Origin: Erythrobacter sp.
GTDB lineage: Bacteria; Pseudomonadota; Alphaproteobacteria; Sphingomonadales; Sphingomonadaceae
DNA: 58,538 nucleotides
Assembly: GCA_002695185.1 (NCBI GenBank)
Contig: NZOF01000056.1
Location: 1 to 58,538, forward strand
Reading direction: 5' to 3'
Part shown: piece after piece, positions 8,752-18,974 of the stretch
How positions within the stretch are numbered: position 1 is the stretch's first letter
How the letters are laid out: the number at the start of each line of letters is the position of its first letter
Notes under the pieces: model-generated
The model's input: the letters and a program-made list of their open reading frames with translations, nothing else
What the model was told of the DNA's origin: nothing
Database searches by the model: none
Position numbers and translations under genes: made by a program

Positions 8752-9723
8752 TCAGAGCGCCTTCAAACGGATATCGCATTCCACGCCGGTAGTGGGGAAG
8801 CGCAGGTCGATCTGGCCTGCAGAACCGATGGCATCGGCGATCAGGGTCGATCCAAAGCCATTGGCCTCGCACGCTTTTACCGGCGGTCCGCCGAACTCGC
8901 GCCATTCGATGAAAAGCATCTCGCCCTCCCGGCAGATGTCGACCCGGATACGGCCCTCCTCGTTGGACAGCGATCCGTATTTCAGCGCATTGGTGGTGAG
9001 TTCGTGGAAAATGAGGGCGAGGCCCTGTCCGATTGCGCCGGTAAGCGGCACTTCGTCCTTCACCGTTATTTCGACGCGCTGGTCCAGATTGGGCAAGGCC
9101 GCCACCTCTGCATCGAGGATAGCGCTGGGGGTCAGCGAAGCCGAGCCATCGCCTACCAGCAGCTGGTGGCTGCGCGCAAGGGCGCTGACGCGGCCCTCGA
9201 GCGCATTGGCGAAGGTGGGGAGATCATCCGCCTTGCGCGATGAGAGCCGCACGATCGACTTGATCACCGAGAGCATGTTGCGCACGCGGTGGTTGAGTTC
9301 GTCCGTCAGCAGCCTCAGCCGCGCTTCGCGCTGCTTGGTCTCGGTAATATCGATGACATGGCCGATAATCTTCTCGACCTTGCCGCCGTCCATAACGAGC
9401 GGCTGGCCCGCAGCGCTGATCCAGCGTTTGTCACCGTGGGCATCGCGAATAGCGCAGTCGAAAGACCAGATGCCCTGGCTGGCTATGGCCGCACGCTGCT
9501 TGGCCTCGACCTCACTGCGCTGATCCGAAAGAACGTGGTCGATGAACATGTCGAATGTCCATTCATCCAGCGGCTGGTCATAGCCGAAAATGGCATCGTG
9601 CCTTCGATTGCGGACCGCCACTCCGCTCGCAATGTCGAGCTCCCAGATGCCGATCTGTCCTGCTTCGAGGATTAGGCGCAGGTGATCGGCGCTGAGTTTT
9701 TCAAATGGTAGGACATCGGGCAT
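8752..9723 (-). CDS. PAS domain HWE-family sensor histidine kinase (copy 1)
   Basis: About 323 residues with no membrane segment. A PAS fold with PAC tail occupies roughly 20-140 (GQIGIWELD to IGHVIDITETKQ). The HWE dimerisation/H-box follows (LRLLTDELNHRVRN, phospho-His in ELNHR). The ATPase domain has FHELTTNALKYG and the W-x-E of the HWE family (FIEWREFGGP). Likely a cytoplasmic sensor of blue light, redox or metabolites; no flavin-binding LOV cysteine motif is visible. ATG 9723 is chosen; an in-frame TTG at 9756 would add 11 residues and neither has a clear Shine-Dalgarno. It is paralogous to the gene at 11262 and lies just downstream of ccrM. Confidence 0.87.
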   Translation of the reverse strand: MPDVLPFEKLSADHLRLILEAGQIGIWELDIASGVAVRNRRHDAIFGYDQPLDEWTFDMFIDHVLSDQRSEVEAKQRAAIASQGIWSFDCAIRDAHGDKRWISAAGQPLVMDGGKVEKIIGHVIDITETKQREARLRLLTDELNHRVRNMLSVIKSIVRLSSRKADDLPTFANALEGRVSALARSHQLLVGDGSASLTPSAILDAEVAALPNLDQRVEITVKDEVPLTGAIGQGLALIFHELTTNALKYGSLSNEEGRIRVDICREGEMLFIEWREFGGPPVKACEANGFGSTLIADAIGSAGQIDLRFPTTGVECDIRLKAL

Positions 9724-9813
9724 TGCGGCGAACGCGTAAGCAAAGCCGCGACGCAAGTCATCAAAATACGTTAAATTCCGGTCCTAGATTACCGGCCAGT
9801 GCTGTTAAGTCGC

Positions 9814-11153
<1,340 letters not shown>

Positions 11154-11261
11154 GGATCGCAACTTTTGCTTCCGCACGCAGTTCGGCCAAAATCCGCCAA
11201 ACTTGCAAAATCGCCTCGACCCATCATATCAAGATACTGAATTGAGGGGGGTTTTTAACAA

Positions 11262-12254
11262 ATGATGCAATCGATGGAACAGCGCGGTAGCGCTGACGAG
11301 CATCTCGACATGGCTGTGGCCGCTGGTCACATCGGGATCTGGGAACTGGATACCGTCACGGGCAAGGCGTGGCGCAACCTCACGCATGACCGTATCTTCG
11401 GCTATGAAACGCTGCGCGACAGCTGGACCTTCGATGATTTCCTCGACCACATTGTGGAAGAGGATCGCGATGAGGTCGAAGCCACTTACTCCGCAGCGCT
11501 TGCTGATGGGGTGGACTGGGCCTTCCAGTGCCGCATCAAGAGGGCCGATGGGCTTGTCCGCTGGATCGATGCGCATGGTCGGCACTTGCCCGGCGATGAC
11601 GGAAAGAATGACCGGCTGATCGGCCATGTGATCGACATCACCGAAACCAAGCGGGCAGAAGAGCATCTGCGGCTGGTTACCGCCGAACTCAATCACCGGC
11701 TGAAGAACATCATCGCCTCGATCAGCGGACTGGTCAGTCTCGCCGCCCGGCAGGAAGGAGACCGCAAGGAAATTTCCGAGACTCTCACCGCCCGGCTGGC
11801 TGCGATCGGCAGAAGCCACGATCTTGCCTATCGGGAAAGGAATACGGCTGTCGCAGTCGAGCATATCCTGCAGACCGAACTGGATGCTGCTCCGAAACTC
11901 GCCTCGCAGTTCCGGTTCGAAATCGATCCCAAGCTTTACGTAACAGCCTCGCTTGCCGAACGCCTGACACTCGTGCTCCACGAGCTCATGACGAACGCGA
12001 TCAAATATGGGGCGCTGTCGACCAGCGAAGGTCGGGTCAGCCTGAAGACACACAGCAATGAGGATGGCGACATCGTCCTGCGGTGGGCAGAGAGCAACGG
12101 GCCCGAAGTTAGCCAACCGTCAGGCGACGGTTTCGGAAGCAAGCTCATTCGCAGTTCGCTGAGCGCGGATGCCAAGGTGCAACAGTCGTTTCCGCCGGAA
12201 GGGGCAATATGCACCATCACCTTTCCAGCCAGCACCTTCGTCGATAAGGACTAA
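11262..12254 (+). CDS. PAS domain HWE-family sensor histidine kinase (copy 2)
   Basis: 330 residues with the same plan as the kinase at 8752-9723. PAS/PAC lies at about 18-135 (GHIGIWELD to IGHVIDITETKR), then H-box ELNHRLKN and ATPase motifs LHELMTNAIKYGALS and RWAESNGP (the W-x-E signature). The two proteins share long near-identical stretches and clearly arose by duplication. This copy diverges from ccrM and reads out of the GANTC-rich gap. The start follows a GAGGGGGG tract 12-19 nt upstream of ATG 11262; ATG 11265 is adjacent. Soluble, signal unknown. Confidence 0.9.
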   Translation: MMQSMEQRGSADEHLDMAVAAGHIGIWELDTVTGKAWRNLTHDRIFGYETLRDSWTFDDFLDHIVEEDRDEVEATYSAALADGVDWAFQCRIKRADGLVRWIDAHGRHLPGDDGKNDRLIGHVIDITETKRAEEHLRLVTAELNHRLKNIIASISGLVSLAARQEGDRKEISETLTARLAAIGRSHDLAYRERNTAVAVEHILQTELDAAPKLASQFRFEIDPKLYVTASLAERLTLVLHELMTNAIKYGALSTSEGRVSLKTHSNEDGDIVLRWAESNGPEVSQPSGDGFGSKLIRSSLSADAKVQQSFPPEGAICTITFPASTFVDKD

Positions 12255-12281
12255 CCGCAGGCAAGCCGAATTTTGCGCGGT

Positions 12282-13199
12282 TCAATCCACGGGAGAGAGG
12301 CCCGGATCGACCCCAGTCATTTCGACTGATTTTGCCCATAGCCGACTGGCCAGAAGCGGATCTTGCGCAGTCTTGGTGGCGACGGCTGGCCCGGATACCT
12401 TCCCGCTCATTTCGCGAAACCCGTAAGGCCCGAAATACTCCCCGCCCTGCACACCTGCATCGGTCGCCGCCTGAAGCGCGGGCAGCGCCCCCTCGTCCGA
12501 TGAATTCAGGAACAGGCCCACGGCCGGGCCGAAAATCTTTCCGGCAAAGCCCATGTGGCGCGTGAGGTTGGTCTGCGCCACCCCCGGATGCGCCGCGGCC
12601 GATTTCACGTTCGACCCTGCTGCGCGAAGGCGGCGATCCAGTTCGAAGGCGAATAGCAGATTTGCAAGCTTGCTCTGGCTATAGAACTTGCTGCGCGAAT
12701 AGCCTTGCGAAGCATCGAGGTTGTCGAAGTCGATCGCGCCGTCACGGTGAGCGATGGACGACTGGCTTACCACCCTCGCCCCGCCATTTTCTGCCAGCTT
12801 GTCGAGCAAGAGGCCGGTGAAAGCGAAATGGCCGAGGTGGTTGACCGCGAACTGCAATTCGCAACCGGTCGACCCGTGCGACAGGGGCGGGAACATAACG
12901 CCCGCATTGTTGATCAGCAAATCGATGCGGTCTTCCTTGCGCGCCTCTTCGGCGGCATCGCGCACCGACGCGATATTGGCGAGGTCGAGATGAAGATAGG
13001 CGAGATCGGCGCGCTCGGGACCGCTGGAAATGTCATCCATCGCGGCATTCGCCTTGTCCGCATCGCGGCAGGCCAGCACCACTCTTGCGCCTTTTCGTGA
13101 CAGACCCCGTGCGATTTCCAGCCCTATGCCGGTGTTGGCCCCGGTAACGATAGCGGTCTTGCCCGTGAGGGTTGGAATATCGGAAAAAGCAAAGGTCAC
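12282..13199 (-). CDS. SDR family oxidoreductase (retinol dehydrogenase-like)
   Basis: 305 residues. TGANTGIG cofactor loop near 18-25, an Arg after beta-2 (LACRDADKA) suggesting NADPH use, NNAGVM near 97, and catalytic Y-x3-K in YSQSKLAN. Length and the AAHPGVAQTNL stretch place it with the RDH/WWOX-like branch, usually annotated only as oxidoreductase. Substrate unknown. Its ATG overlaps the rnhB stop by 4 nt, so it is translated with rnhB. Confidence 0.92.
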   Translation of the reverse strand: MTFAFSDIPTLTGKTAIVTGANTGIGLEIARGLSRKGARVVLACRDADKANAAMDDISSGPERADLAYLHLDLANIASVRDAAEEARKEDRIDLLINNAGVMFPPLSHGSTGCELQFAVNHLGHFAFTGLLLDKLAENGGARVVSQSSIAHRDGAIDFDNLDASQGYSRSKFYSQSKLANLLFAFELDRRLRAAGSNVKSAAAHPGVAQTNLTRHMGFAGKIFGPAVGLFLNSSDEGALPALQAATDAGVQGGEYFGPYGFREMSGKVSGPAVATKTAQDPLLASRLWAKSVEMTGVDPGLSPVD

Positions 13200-13822
13200 G
13201 CGAACATCTCCATCTGGCTGACCGGGGCGAAGCTGCGGCGGTGCAGCGGGCTCGGTCCATATGTTCGCAATGCTTCCATGTGCTGGGCCGTTCCGTAGCC
13301 CATGTTGCGCTCCCAGCCGTAATGGGGATGCGCAGCGGCCGCCTCGCGCATCAGGCGGTCGCGATATTCCTTGGCCAAAATACTGGCGGCAGAGATGCAG
13401 GCTTCCTTGCCATCACCGCCGACGATGGCGCGTGCAGGCCAGCACCATTCCGGCCGACGACCGGCGGGCGTGAGATTGCCATCGATCAGGACTTCTGCGG
13501 GTTCCGCGCCCAGCGCCTGGATACAGCGCTGTGTCGCCAGCGTCATCGCCAGCATAGTTGCGCCGAAGATATTGAGGCGATCGATTTCGTCAGGCTCGAT
13601 CACGGCCAGACCCCAGGCGCAGCGACGCTGGATTTGCGGCTCGAGCCTGGAACGCTTTAGGGCGGAAAGTTTTTTGGAATCGTCGAGCCCGCCGGGACAT
13701 GGCTTGCACAAAACCACCGCAGCGGCCACCACTGGTCCGGCCAGGGGACCACGCCCGGCCTCGTCCACGCCCACAATGAGCGGGGCCGTGCCCAGACCTT
13801 TCTCGGGAGTTGATGAAAACAT
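13196..13822 (-). CDS. rnhB: Ribonuclease HII
   Basis: 208 residues. It removes ribonucleotides and RNA primers from RNA-DNA hybrids. The catalytic signature GVDEAGRGPLAGPVV is at about 18-32, followed by DDSKKLSA and the conserved SAASILAKEYRDRLM and PHYGWERNMGYGT. The start ATG at 13822 (MFSSTPEKG) gives the normal short lead before the first strand. It overlaps by two bases the ATG of the divergent lipoprotein gene: one CATG at 13820-13823 holds both start codons. Confidence 0.95.
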   Translation of the reverse strand: MFSSTPEKGLGTAPLIVGVDEAGRGPLAGPVVAAAVVLCKPCPGGLDDSKKLSALKRSRLEPQIQRRCAWGLAVIEPDEIDRLNIFGATMLAMTLATQRCIQALGAEPAEVLIDGNLTPAGRRPEWCWPARAIVGGDGKEACISAASILAKEYRDRLMREAAAAHPHYGWERNMGYGTAQHMEALRTYGPSPLHRRSFAPVSQMEMFA

Positions 13823-15005
13823 GAAGCGACTATCCGTTATTGCCGCCACCCTATCGCCTGTCGCGCTGCTCGCAAGTTGCGGAAGCGGATATTCCACCGG
13901 AGAACCAACTGGCGAGGCGGTTTCGACCCCCAGCCAGAATGGCGATTTTGAGGGCGAGTTTGCCATCACCGAACATGGCACCTTCAACGAACCCTGGGCT
14001 TCGGCCTTCGTACCCGGCACGCAAAAGCTGTTCATCACCGAAAAACCCGGCACTGCGAAGGTATACGATGTTGCCACCAAGCGCACCGCGACGGTCAGCG
14101 GCCTCCCGCAGGTCGATTACGGCGGTCAGGGGGGTCTTGGCGATGTCGCCTTCCTGCCCTCTGAAAGCAGCAGTTCGATCAATGGCCGTACGATCTATCT
14201 CAGCTGGGTCGAAGCCGGCAGCGGCGATACGCGCGGCGCGGTCGTCGGGCGTGGGCAGCTGACCTGTTCGCAAGCTGAAGCCTGCAGAATTCAGGGCCTC
14301 GATATCATCTGGCGTCAGACGCCCAAGGTGGCCGGTCGCGGCCACTATTCGCACCGCATCGTTTTCAGCCCCGACGAACAATATATGTTCGTGACCAGCG
14401 GGGAGCGTCAAAAGAAGGATCCTGCGCAGGATCGGTCGAATACGCTGGGCACGATTGTCCGCCTCAACCTCGACGGTTCTCCTGCTGCGGGTAATCCCTT
14501 CGCCGGTGAAGGCAGCCCGACCGACGAGATCTGGACCTATGGCAATCGCAACATGCTGAGCATCGATTTCGATAGCGCAGGCCGCTTGTGGGAAATCGAG
14601 CACGGCCCTCAGGGTGGTGACGAACTGAACCTGGTCGAGCCTGGCAAGAATTACGGCTGGCCGGTTCGCTCCAACGGCATCAATTACGACAACTCCAACA
14701 TTCCCGATCACACGGCCGATGACGGTTTTACCAAGCCGGTCATCAGCTGGTCCCCCGTCATCGCGCCGGGTAACATGATCTTCTATCAGGGCGACCTTTT
14801 TCCTGGAATGGATGGGGACCTGATCGTGGCGGGTCTGAAGACGCAGGCACTGATCCGCGTTGCCGTCGATGGAACCGATGCGCGTGAAGTTGCCCGTTAC
14901 GACATGGGCGAGCGTATCCGCCAGGTCGTCGAGGGGCCGGACGGCGCCCTGTGGGTGCTGGAAGACGGCGAAGGCGGCCGCTTGCTGGAGCTTCGCCCCG
15001 AATAA
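13821..15005 (+). CDS. PQQ-dependent sugar dehydrogenase-like lipoprotein
   Basis: 394 residues. Lipoprotein signal MKRLSVIAATLSPVALLASC with Cys about 20, so anchored in the periplasm. The rest is a glucose/sorbosone dehydrogenase beta-propeller: VAGRGHYSHRIVFS (with the His used as catalytic base in soluble GDH), IVRLNLDGS, WTYGNRNM, IEHGPQGGDELN and NYGWPV. Family members oxidise aldose sugars with PQQ, but many are uncharacterised, so the substrate is open. The frame is open far upstream, but the lipobox fixes the start. Confidence 0.9.
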   Translation: MKRLSVIAATLSPVALLASCGSGYSTGEPTGEAVSTPSQNGDFEGEFAITEHGTFNEPWASAFVPGTQKLFITEKPGTAKVYDVATKRTATVSGLPQVDYGGQGGLGDVAFLPSESSSSINGRTIYLSWVEAGSGDTRGAVVGRGQLTCSQAEACRIQGLDIIWRQTPKVAGRGHYSHRIVFSPDEQYMFVTSGERQKKDPAQDRSNTLGTIVRLNLDGSPAAGNPFAGEGSPTDEIWTYGNRNMLSIDFDSAGRLWEIEHGPQGGDELNLVEPGKNYGWPVRSNGINYDNSNIPDHTADDGFTKPVISWSPVIAPGNMIFYQGDLFPGMDGDLIVAGLKTQALIRVAVDGTDAREVARYDMGERIRQVVEGPDGALWVLEDGEGGRLLELRPE

Positions 15006-15053
15006 GGCGATTTTGTTCGACAGCTTTGGGCTGCGCCCCTAACGGCGCGGCCC

Positions 15054-15596
15054 ATGGCGACTCTGGTTCCCCTCGACGCAATCGACCCGGCTCTGGTCGA
15101 ACAACTTCTCGACGCTGCTTTCGGCGATGGCCGCCATGCGCGAACGGTTTACCGTATCCGCGAAGGCGTGGGGCATTTGCCGGGCCTCAGTTTCGCCGCG
15201 GTGGACGATGACGATTATCTCGCCGGGTCGATCCAGCTGTGGCCCGTGGCGCTGACCGATCCCAAGGGCCGCCCGCATCCGCTTATCATGGTCGGTCCGG
15301 TTGCCGTCATGCCGGGAAGGCAGGGCGAAGGTTTCGGCAAGGCGCTGATGGCTGCCAGCCTCGGCGCGATCGATGCCGCATTCGAAGACGGCGCACCGCC
15401 CTATCCGCAAGTGATGATCGGCGATCCAGATTATTACGATCGCTGGGATTTCACCGCCGAACACACAAGCGGATGGCATTGCCCCGGTCCTTTCGAGCAG
15501 GAGCGGCTGCTGCTGCGCACCGGCAATCCTGCGATCCTGCCGCCCGAAGGTATGCTGGGCCCGTGGACGCCGGAAACGAGCCAGGCGGCCGGCTGA
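15054..15596 (+). CDS. GNAT family N-acetyltransferase
   Basis: 180 residues. The acetyl-CoA loop is visible as VAVMPGRQGEGFGKALM (motif A, R/Q-x-x-G-x-G/A). VTYRIREGVGH-type strands precede it and PYPQVMIGDPDYYDRWDF is typical of the YhbS-like GNAT subgroup. Substrate unknown. It stands in a run of short plus-strand genes (GNAT, DUF1285, Nudix, CCA enzyme). Confidence 0.87.
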   Translation: MATLVPLDAIDPALVEQLLDAAFGDGRHARTVYRIREGVGHLPGLSFAAVDDDDYLAGSIQLWPVALTDPKGRPHPLIMVGPVAVMPGRQGEGFGKALMAASLGAIDAAFEDGAPPYPQVMIGDPDYYDRWDFTAEHTSGWHCPGPFEQERLLLRTGNPAILPPEGMLGPWTPETSQAAG

Positions 15597-15645
15597 CGCA
15601 TTCGCTTGCGCGGCACGAAGCGCCGCGTCATCCATTGGTGCATCG

Positions 15646-16194
15646 ATGGTCTATACCCCGCCCCCCGAACTCGCAGGAATGAGCCTTGCCGAAATTGCCG
15701 AGGCTGTGGCCGAACGCCGCCTGCCGCCGGTCGAACAATGGTCGCCCGACAATGTCGACGAAAGCCATATGGTCATTCGCGCCGATGGCACCTGGCTTCA
15801 TGACGGCAGCCCGATCACCCGCCCCGCCATGGTCCGCGCCTTTTCCGGCCTGCTGAACCGCGAGGAAAATGGCAGTTACTGGCTGGTGGTGCCTTATCAG
15901 AAGCTTTCGATAGAGGTGGAGGATGCCTGTTTCATCGCCACCGACGTCAGCCGCAAGGACGGCGATCTCGCCTTCCGTCTGAATACCGACGAACTGGTCG
16001 TGGCCGGACCGGACAACCCGATCCGTGCAGAGGGCGATGCCGACAACCCGGCCTTATATGTGCATGTCCGCCGTGGCTGCGAGGCGCGTCTGAACCGCTC
16101 CACCTACGAACAACTGGCGCAGATCGCCTTGGCCGAGAGCGATGACTGGACCGTAACCAGCGGCGGCGATAGCTTTTCCCTCATCCCGGCATGA
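15646..16194 (+). CDS. DUF1285 domain-containing protein
   Basis: 182 residues that I recognise as the DUF1285 family (conserved IRADGTWLHDGSPITRP, LVVPYQKLSIEVEDA and VHVRRGCEARLNRS). The fold class is known structurally but the function is not. Cytoplasmic, no signal. Its stop overlaps the Nudix hydrolase start by 4 nt, so the two are likely co-translated; this pairing may hint at nucleotide or coenzyme metabolism (inference). Confidence 0.85.
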   Translation: MVYTPPPELAGMSLAEIAEAVAERRLPPVEQWSPDNVDESHMVIRADGTWLHDGSPITRPAMVRAFSGLLNREENGSYWLVVPYQKLSIEVEDACFIATDVSRKDGDLAFRLNTDELVVAGPDNPIRAEGDADNPALYVHVRRGCEARLNRSTYEQLAQIALAESDDWTVTSGGDSFSLIPA

Positions 16195-16784
16195 GCGCCA
16201 TTTTCGAGCGGCTGACTGACCTGTTCACGCAGGGGCACGCGCGGGATGTCGCGGATTTGCTGACCGACGCCAGCTTCGCCGATCTCGATCGTACTGCCGA
16301 TGCCGCCGTGCTGATCGCGGTCACCGAATGCGACAATCCCACCGTCCTGCTGACCCAGCGCCCGCGCACCATGCGCGATCATCCCGGCCAGGTCGCCTTT
16401 CCGGGCGGCAAGATCGAGCATGGCGAAGACGCGGTCGAAGCAGCTTTGCGTGAAGCCTGGGAAGAACTCGGCATCGAAGGTGAGAAAGTCCGCATAATCG
16501 GAACGACTGACCGTTATCAGACGGGTACGGGGTTCGACATCACTCCGGTGCTCGCAACTGTGCCCGCCGATCTCGCCATCCGCCCCGACCCGCGCGAAGT
16601 CGAAAGCTGGTTCGAGGCCCCGCTGGCCAAGCTGATGGACCGTTCCGCATGGAGCGAGAACGAAGTCTTCTGGAAAGGTTCGATGCGCCACTATTACGAG
16701 ATGGATCACGAAGGCTATCGTATCTGGGGTGTCACCGCCGCCATCTGCATCAATCTGTCGCGCCGTCTGGCGTGGCTGGACTAG
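16191..16784 (+). CDS. Nudix hydrolase, CoA pyrophosphatase type
   Basis: 197 residues. The Nudix box is complete (GGKIEHGEDAVEAALREAWE plus ELGI) and is preceded by TQRPRTMRDHPGQVAFPGG, the UPF0035/NudL signature of CoA-diphosphate hydrolases. It likely cleaves CoA or its derivatives to 4'-phosphopantetheine and 3',5'-ADP. The ATG overlaps the DUF1285 stop. Confidence 0.92.
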   Translation: MSAIFERLTDLFTQGHARDVADLLTDASFADLDRTADAAVLIAVTECDNPTVLLTQRPRTMRDHPGQVAFPGGKIEHGEDAVEAALREAWEELGIEGEKVRIIGTTDRYQTGTGFDITPVLATVPADLAIRPDPREVESWFEAPLAKLMDRSAWSENEVFWKGSMRHYYEMDHEGYRIWGVTAAICINLSRRLAWLD

Positions 16785-16800
16785 AGCAGCAGCCATAATG

Positions 16801-16890
16801 CGTTCGCGCTGAGCTTGTCGAAGTGCCGCACTTCACTTAGGCGCTGCGCTCGAAGAAAGAGCGGTGCTTCGACAAGCTCAGCATGAACGG
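16801..16890. repeat. Dispersed palindromic repeat, copy 1
   Basis: Two inverted arms of about 26 bp (16801-16826 and 16864-16889) share the core GAGCTTGTCGAAG / CTTCGACAAGCTC and differ at only a few bases, around a loop of about 37 nt. The same arms recur at 25194-25311. It fills most of the gap between the Nudix gene and cca and ends 9 nt before the cca start. It resembles REP/MITE-like elements common in sphingomonads. Confidence 0.75.
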
Positions 16891-16898
16891 AACGAAGG

Positions 16899-18074
16899 TT
16901 GGCCACTTTACCCCAAGCAGACTGGACGAAGCGCGAAGACCTGGCGCAGCTGATTGCTGCGCTTGGCGCGGACAATACGCGCTATGTCGGCGGAGCTGTG
17001 CGCGACAGCCTGCTGGGCAAGGACATTCACGACATCGATTGCGCGACCCCGCTGCATCCGGCCGAGGTCATCGATCGCTGCAAGGATGCAGGGATACGTA
17101 CGATCCCGACCGGCATCGACCACGGTACGGTCACAGCGATCCTCCCGCAGGGCAATGTCGAGATCACCACACTGCGCCGCGATGTTTCCACCGATGGCCG
17201 CCGCGCCACGGTTGCCTTTGCCACCGAGTGGAAAGAGGATGCTTCGCGCCGCGATTTCACCATCAACGCGCTCTATGCCCACCCGGAAACGCTGGAAATT
17301 GACGACTATTTCGGCGGTGTGACCGATCTGGAAGCAGGCCGAGTGCGCTTCATCGGAGATGCGCGCGAGCGGATCCGGGAAGACCATCTTCGCATCCTGC
17401 GCTATTTCCGTTTCCAGACCCGTTTTGGCGATGACTGGGACGATGAAGCTACCGCAGCGTGCGAAGAACTTGCCTCGACGCTCAAGGGCCTGAGCCGCGA
17501 GCGGGTTGGCTGGGAATTGCAGAACCTGCTCGCTTTGCCCGATCCTTCGCCAACCGTCTTCAAGATGCGCGAACTCGGCGTGATGCAGCAAGTGCTGCCC
17601 GAATGCGGCAAGCGCGAGGCGGAGAACCTTGCTCAGCTCGTAAAGACCGAGCGCGATTATGAGATCAGTCCCGACGCGATGCGCCGGCTGGCCGCAATGC
17701 TGCCCCCCGTTCCGCCGGTCGCCGAGGCAGTATCCGCCCGCCTGCGGCTTTCGCGAAGCCAGCGCGAACGGCTCGCCTGCGTCGCGGCACGAGACACGCG
17801 CGATATGAAGGGCCCGCTCGCACTTGCCTATTATGAAGGGGTAGACTGCGCACGTGATCGCCTGCTCATTCTTCGTTCCGATCCCAGTATGCTGGACGAT
17901 TGGGTAGCGCCGCAACTCCCACTCAAGGGCGGCGAGATCGTTGAACGGGGCGTTGCCAAAGGACCGCAGGTCGCGCGTATGCTGCAAACGGTGGAGCGGC
18001 GCTGGGTGGATGCAGGATTTCCCGATCGCAAGCACGTCCTTGCCATGCTGGACGAGGTTCTGGCCGCGGAATGA
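16899..18074 (+). CDS. cca: CCA-adding tRNA nucleotidyltransferase
   Basis: 391 residues. Nucleotidyltransferase core: YVGGAVRDSLLG with the metal-binding DIDCAT (Asp-x-Asp) following, TGIDHGTVTA, and RRDFTINALYA; then the RNA/nucleotide-binding region (RIREDHLRILRYFRF). It adds or repairs the 3' CCA of tRNA; bacterial poly(A) polymerases share the fold, but the short alphaproteobacterial form fits CCA addition. Start is TTG 16899, because the frame is closed by TGA at 16884 and the family N-terminus (TLPQADW) starts here. The adjacent palindromic repeat supplies part of the leader. Confidence 0.93.
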   Translation: MATLPQADWTKREDLAQLIAALGADNTRYVGGAVRDSLLGKDIHDIDCATPLHPAEVIDRCKDAGIRTIPTGIDHGTVTAILPQGNVEITTLRRDVSTDGRRATVAFATEWKEDASRRDFTINALYAHPETLEIDDYFGGVTDLEAGRVRFIGDARERIREDHLRILRYFRFQTRFGDDWDDEATAACEELASTLKGLSRERVGWELQNLLALPDPSPTVFKMRELGVMQQVLPECGKREAENLAQLVKTERDYEISPDAMRRLAAMLPPVPPVAEAVSARLRLSRSQRERLACVAARDTRDMKGPLALAYYEGVDCARDRLLILRSDPSMLDDWVAPQLPLKGGEIVERGVAKGPQVARMLQTVERRWVDAGFPDRKHVLAMLDEVLAAE

Positions 18075-18334
18075 TGCAGCGCAAAACCACAGATTACGTC
18101 CTTCAAAACACCATCTTCAGCTTCGCTTAAGCTGCGGTGCAGCATAAGGCTTGGTGAAGCGGTTGCCTCTCGGGGACCGGTTTGCCATAGAGCAGGTCGT
18201 TTCCTCGGAGGGGGAACTGGCGGCCTTTGACAGAGACTTACAGTCTTCCCGCCGCTCTAACAATTCAGATTTGTCCGCCGGGCGTCCTTTTGCGCGCAGC
18301 GGACCCGTAAGTTTAACACGTCCAGGAGATACAC

Positions 18335-18874
18335 ATGAAATTCGCGAAGCTGGCCATCGCCTCCGTCGCTCTTGCTGCAACCCCGGCGCTTGCCAACGAC
18401 CAAGTCGTCAGCGGTGCTACCGTGACCGGCCCCGAAGGCAATGCCGTGGGCACGATCGTCGCAGTCGAAAACGGCACCGCCGTGCTCGACACAGGCAAGC
18501 ACAAGGTTCCGCTGGCAGTCGACATGTACGGCCAGGGCGAAACCGGCCCGACCATCACCGTGACCCAGGCGCAGCTCAACAGCATGATCGATGCTCAGCT
18601 GGCCGAAGCGTCTGCCAAGCTCGACGCCGCACTTGTTCCTGGCGCCACCGCCATGGATGCGGAACAGGCTCCGCTCGGAACTATCGTTTCGGTTGAAGGC
18701 AATAACGTGGTTGTCGCCCGCGGTGGTGACGAGACCAAGAAGGTCGCCCTGCTGCGCGAACACTTCGCGGCCACCGACAACGGCCTTATCGCCCTGCTGA
18801 CCAACGCCCAGATCGATGCGGCAATGGCGCAGGCAGCTGCCGCAGCACCAGCTGCCGACGGCGCAGGTCAGTAA
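18335..18874 (+). CDS. Secreted protein with tandem-duplicated domain, unknown function
   Basis: 179 residues with a clean Sec signal peptide (MKFAKLAIASVALAATPALA, cut before NDQ). The mature part holds two related units: VGTIVAVENGTAVLDTGKHK with TQAQLNSMIDAQLAEA (about 24-92), and LGTIVSVEGNNVVVARGGDE with TNAQIDAAMAQAAA (about 100-170). Each is a short beta barrel-like stretch followed by a helix. I do not recognise a named family; a PRC-barrel-like fold is possible. Periplasmic. AGGAG lies 8 nt upstream of the ATG, and a strong terminator follows, suggesting a monocistronic, well-expressed gene. Confidence 0.85.
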   Translation: MKFAKLAIASVALAATPALANDQVVSGATVTGPEGNAVGTIVAVENGTAVLDTGKHKVPLAVDMYGQGETGPTITVTQAQLNSMIDAQLAEASAKLDAALVPGATAMDAEQAPLGTIVSVEGNNVVVARGGDETKKVALLREHFAATDNGLIALLTNAQIDAAMAQAAAAAPAADGAGQ

Positions 18875-18917
18875 ACACTAGTTAAAGTTTCTCTGGAGCC
18901 ACCGAGAAATCCAGAGA

Positions 18918-18936
18918 AATCCCCGCCAAGGGGATT
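18918..18936 (+). other. Hairpin preceding the terminator
   Basis: AATCCCC and GGGGATT form a 7-bp stem with loop GCCAA directly before the U-tailed hairpin at 18938. It may be a second stabilising 3' stem of the same mRNA. Confidence 0.45.
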
Positions 18937-18937
18937 A

Positions 18938-18973
18938 GGCCGGAGGCGATCACTCGCTTCCGGCCCTTTTTTT
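18938..18973 (+). terminator. Rho-independent terminator of the duplicated-domain gene
   Basis: GGCCGGAGGCGA pairs with TCGCTTCCGGCC around TCAC, with one mismatch, followed by C and seven T residues. It ends 2 nt before the parC stop on the other strand. The reverse strand lacks a U-run, so termination is one-way. Confidence 0.88.
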
Positions 18974-18974
18974 A

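Noticed and set aside
13371..13820. N-terminal extension of the lipoprotein reading frame
   Set aside because: The lipobox at about residue 20 from ATG 13821 fixes the start; the upstream stretch is antisense to rnhB.
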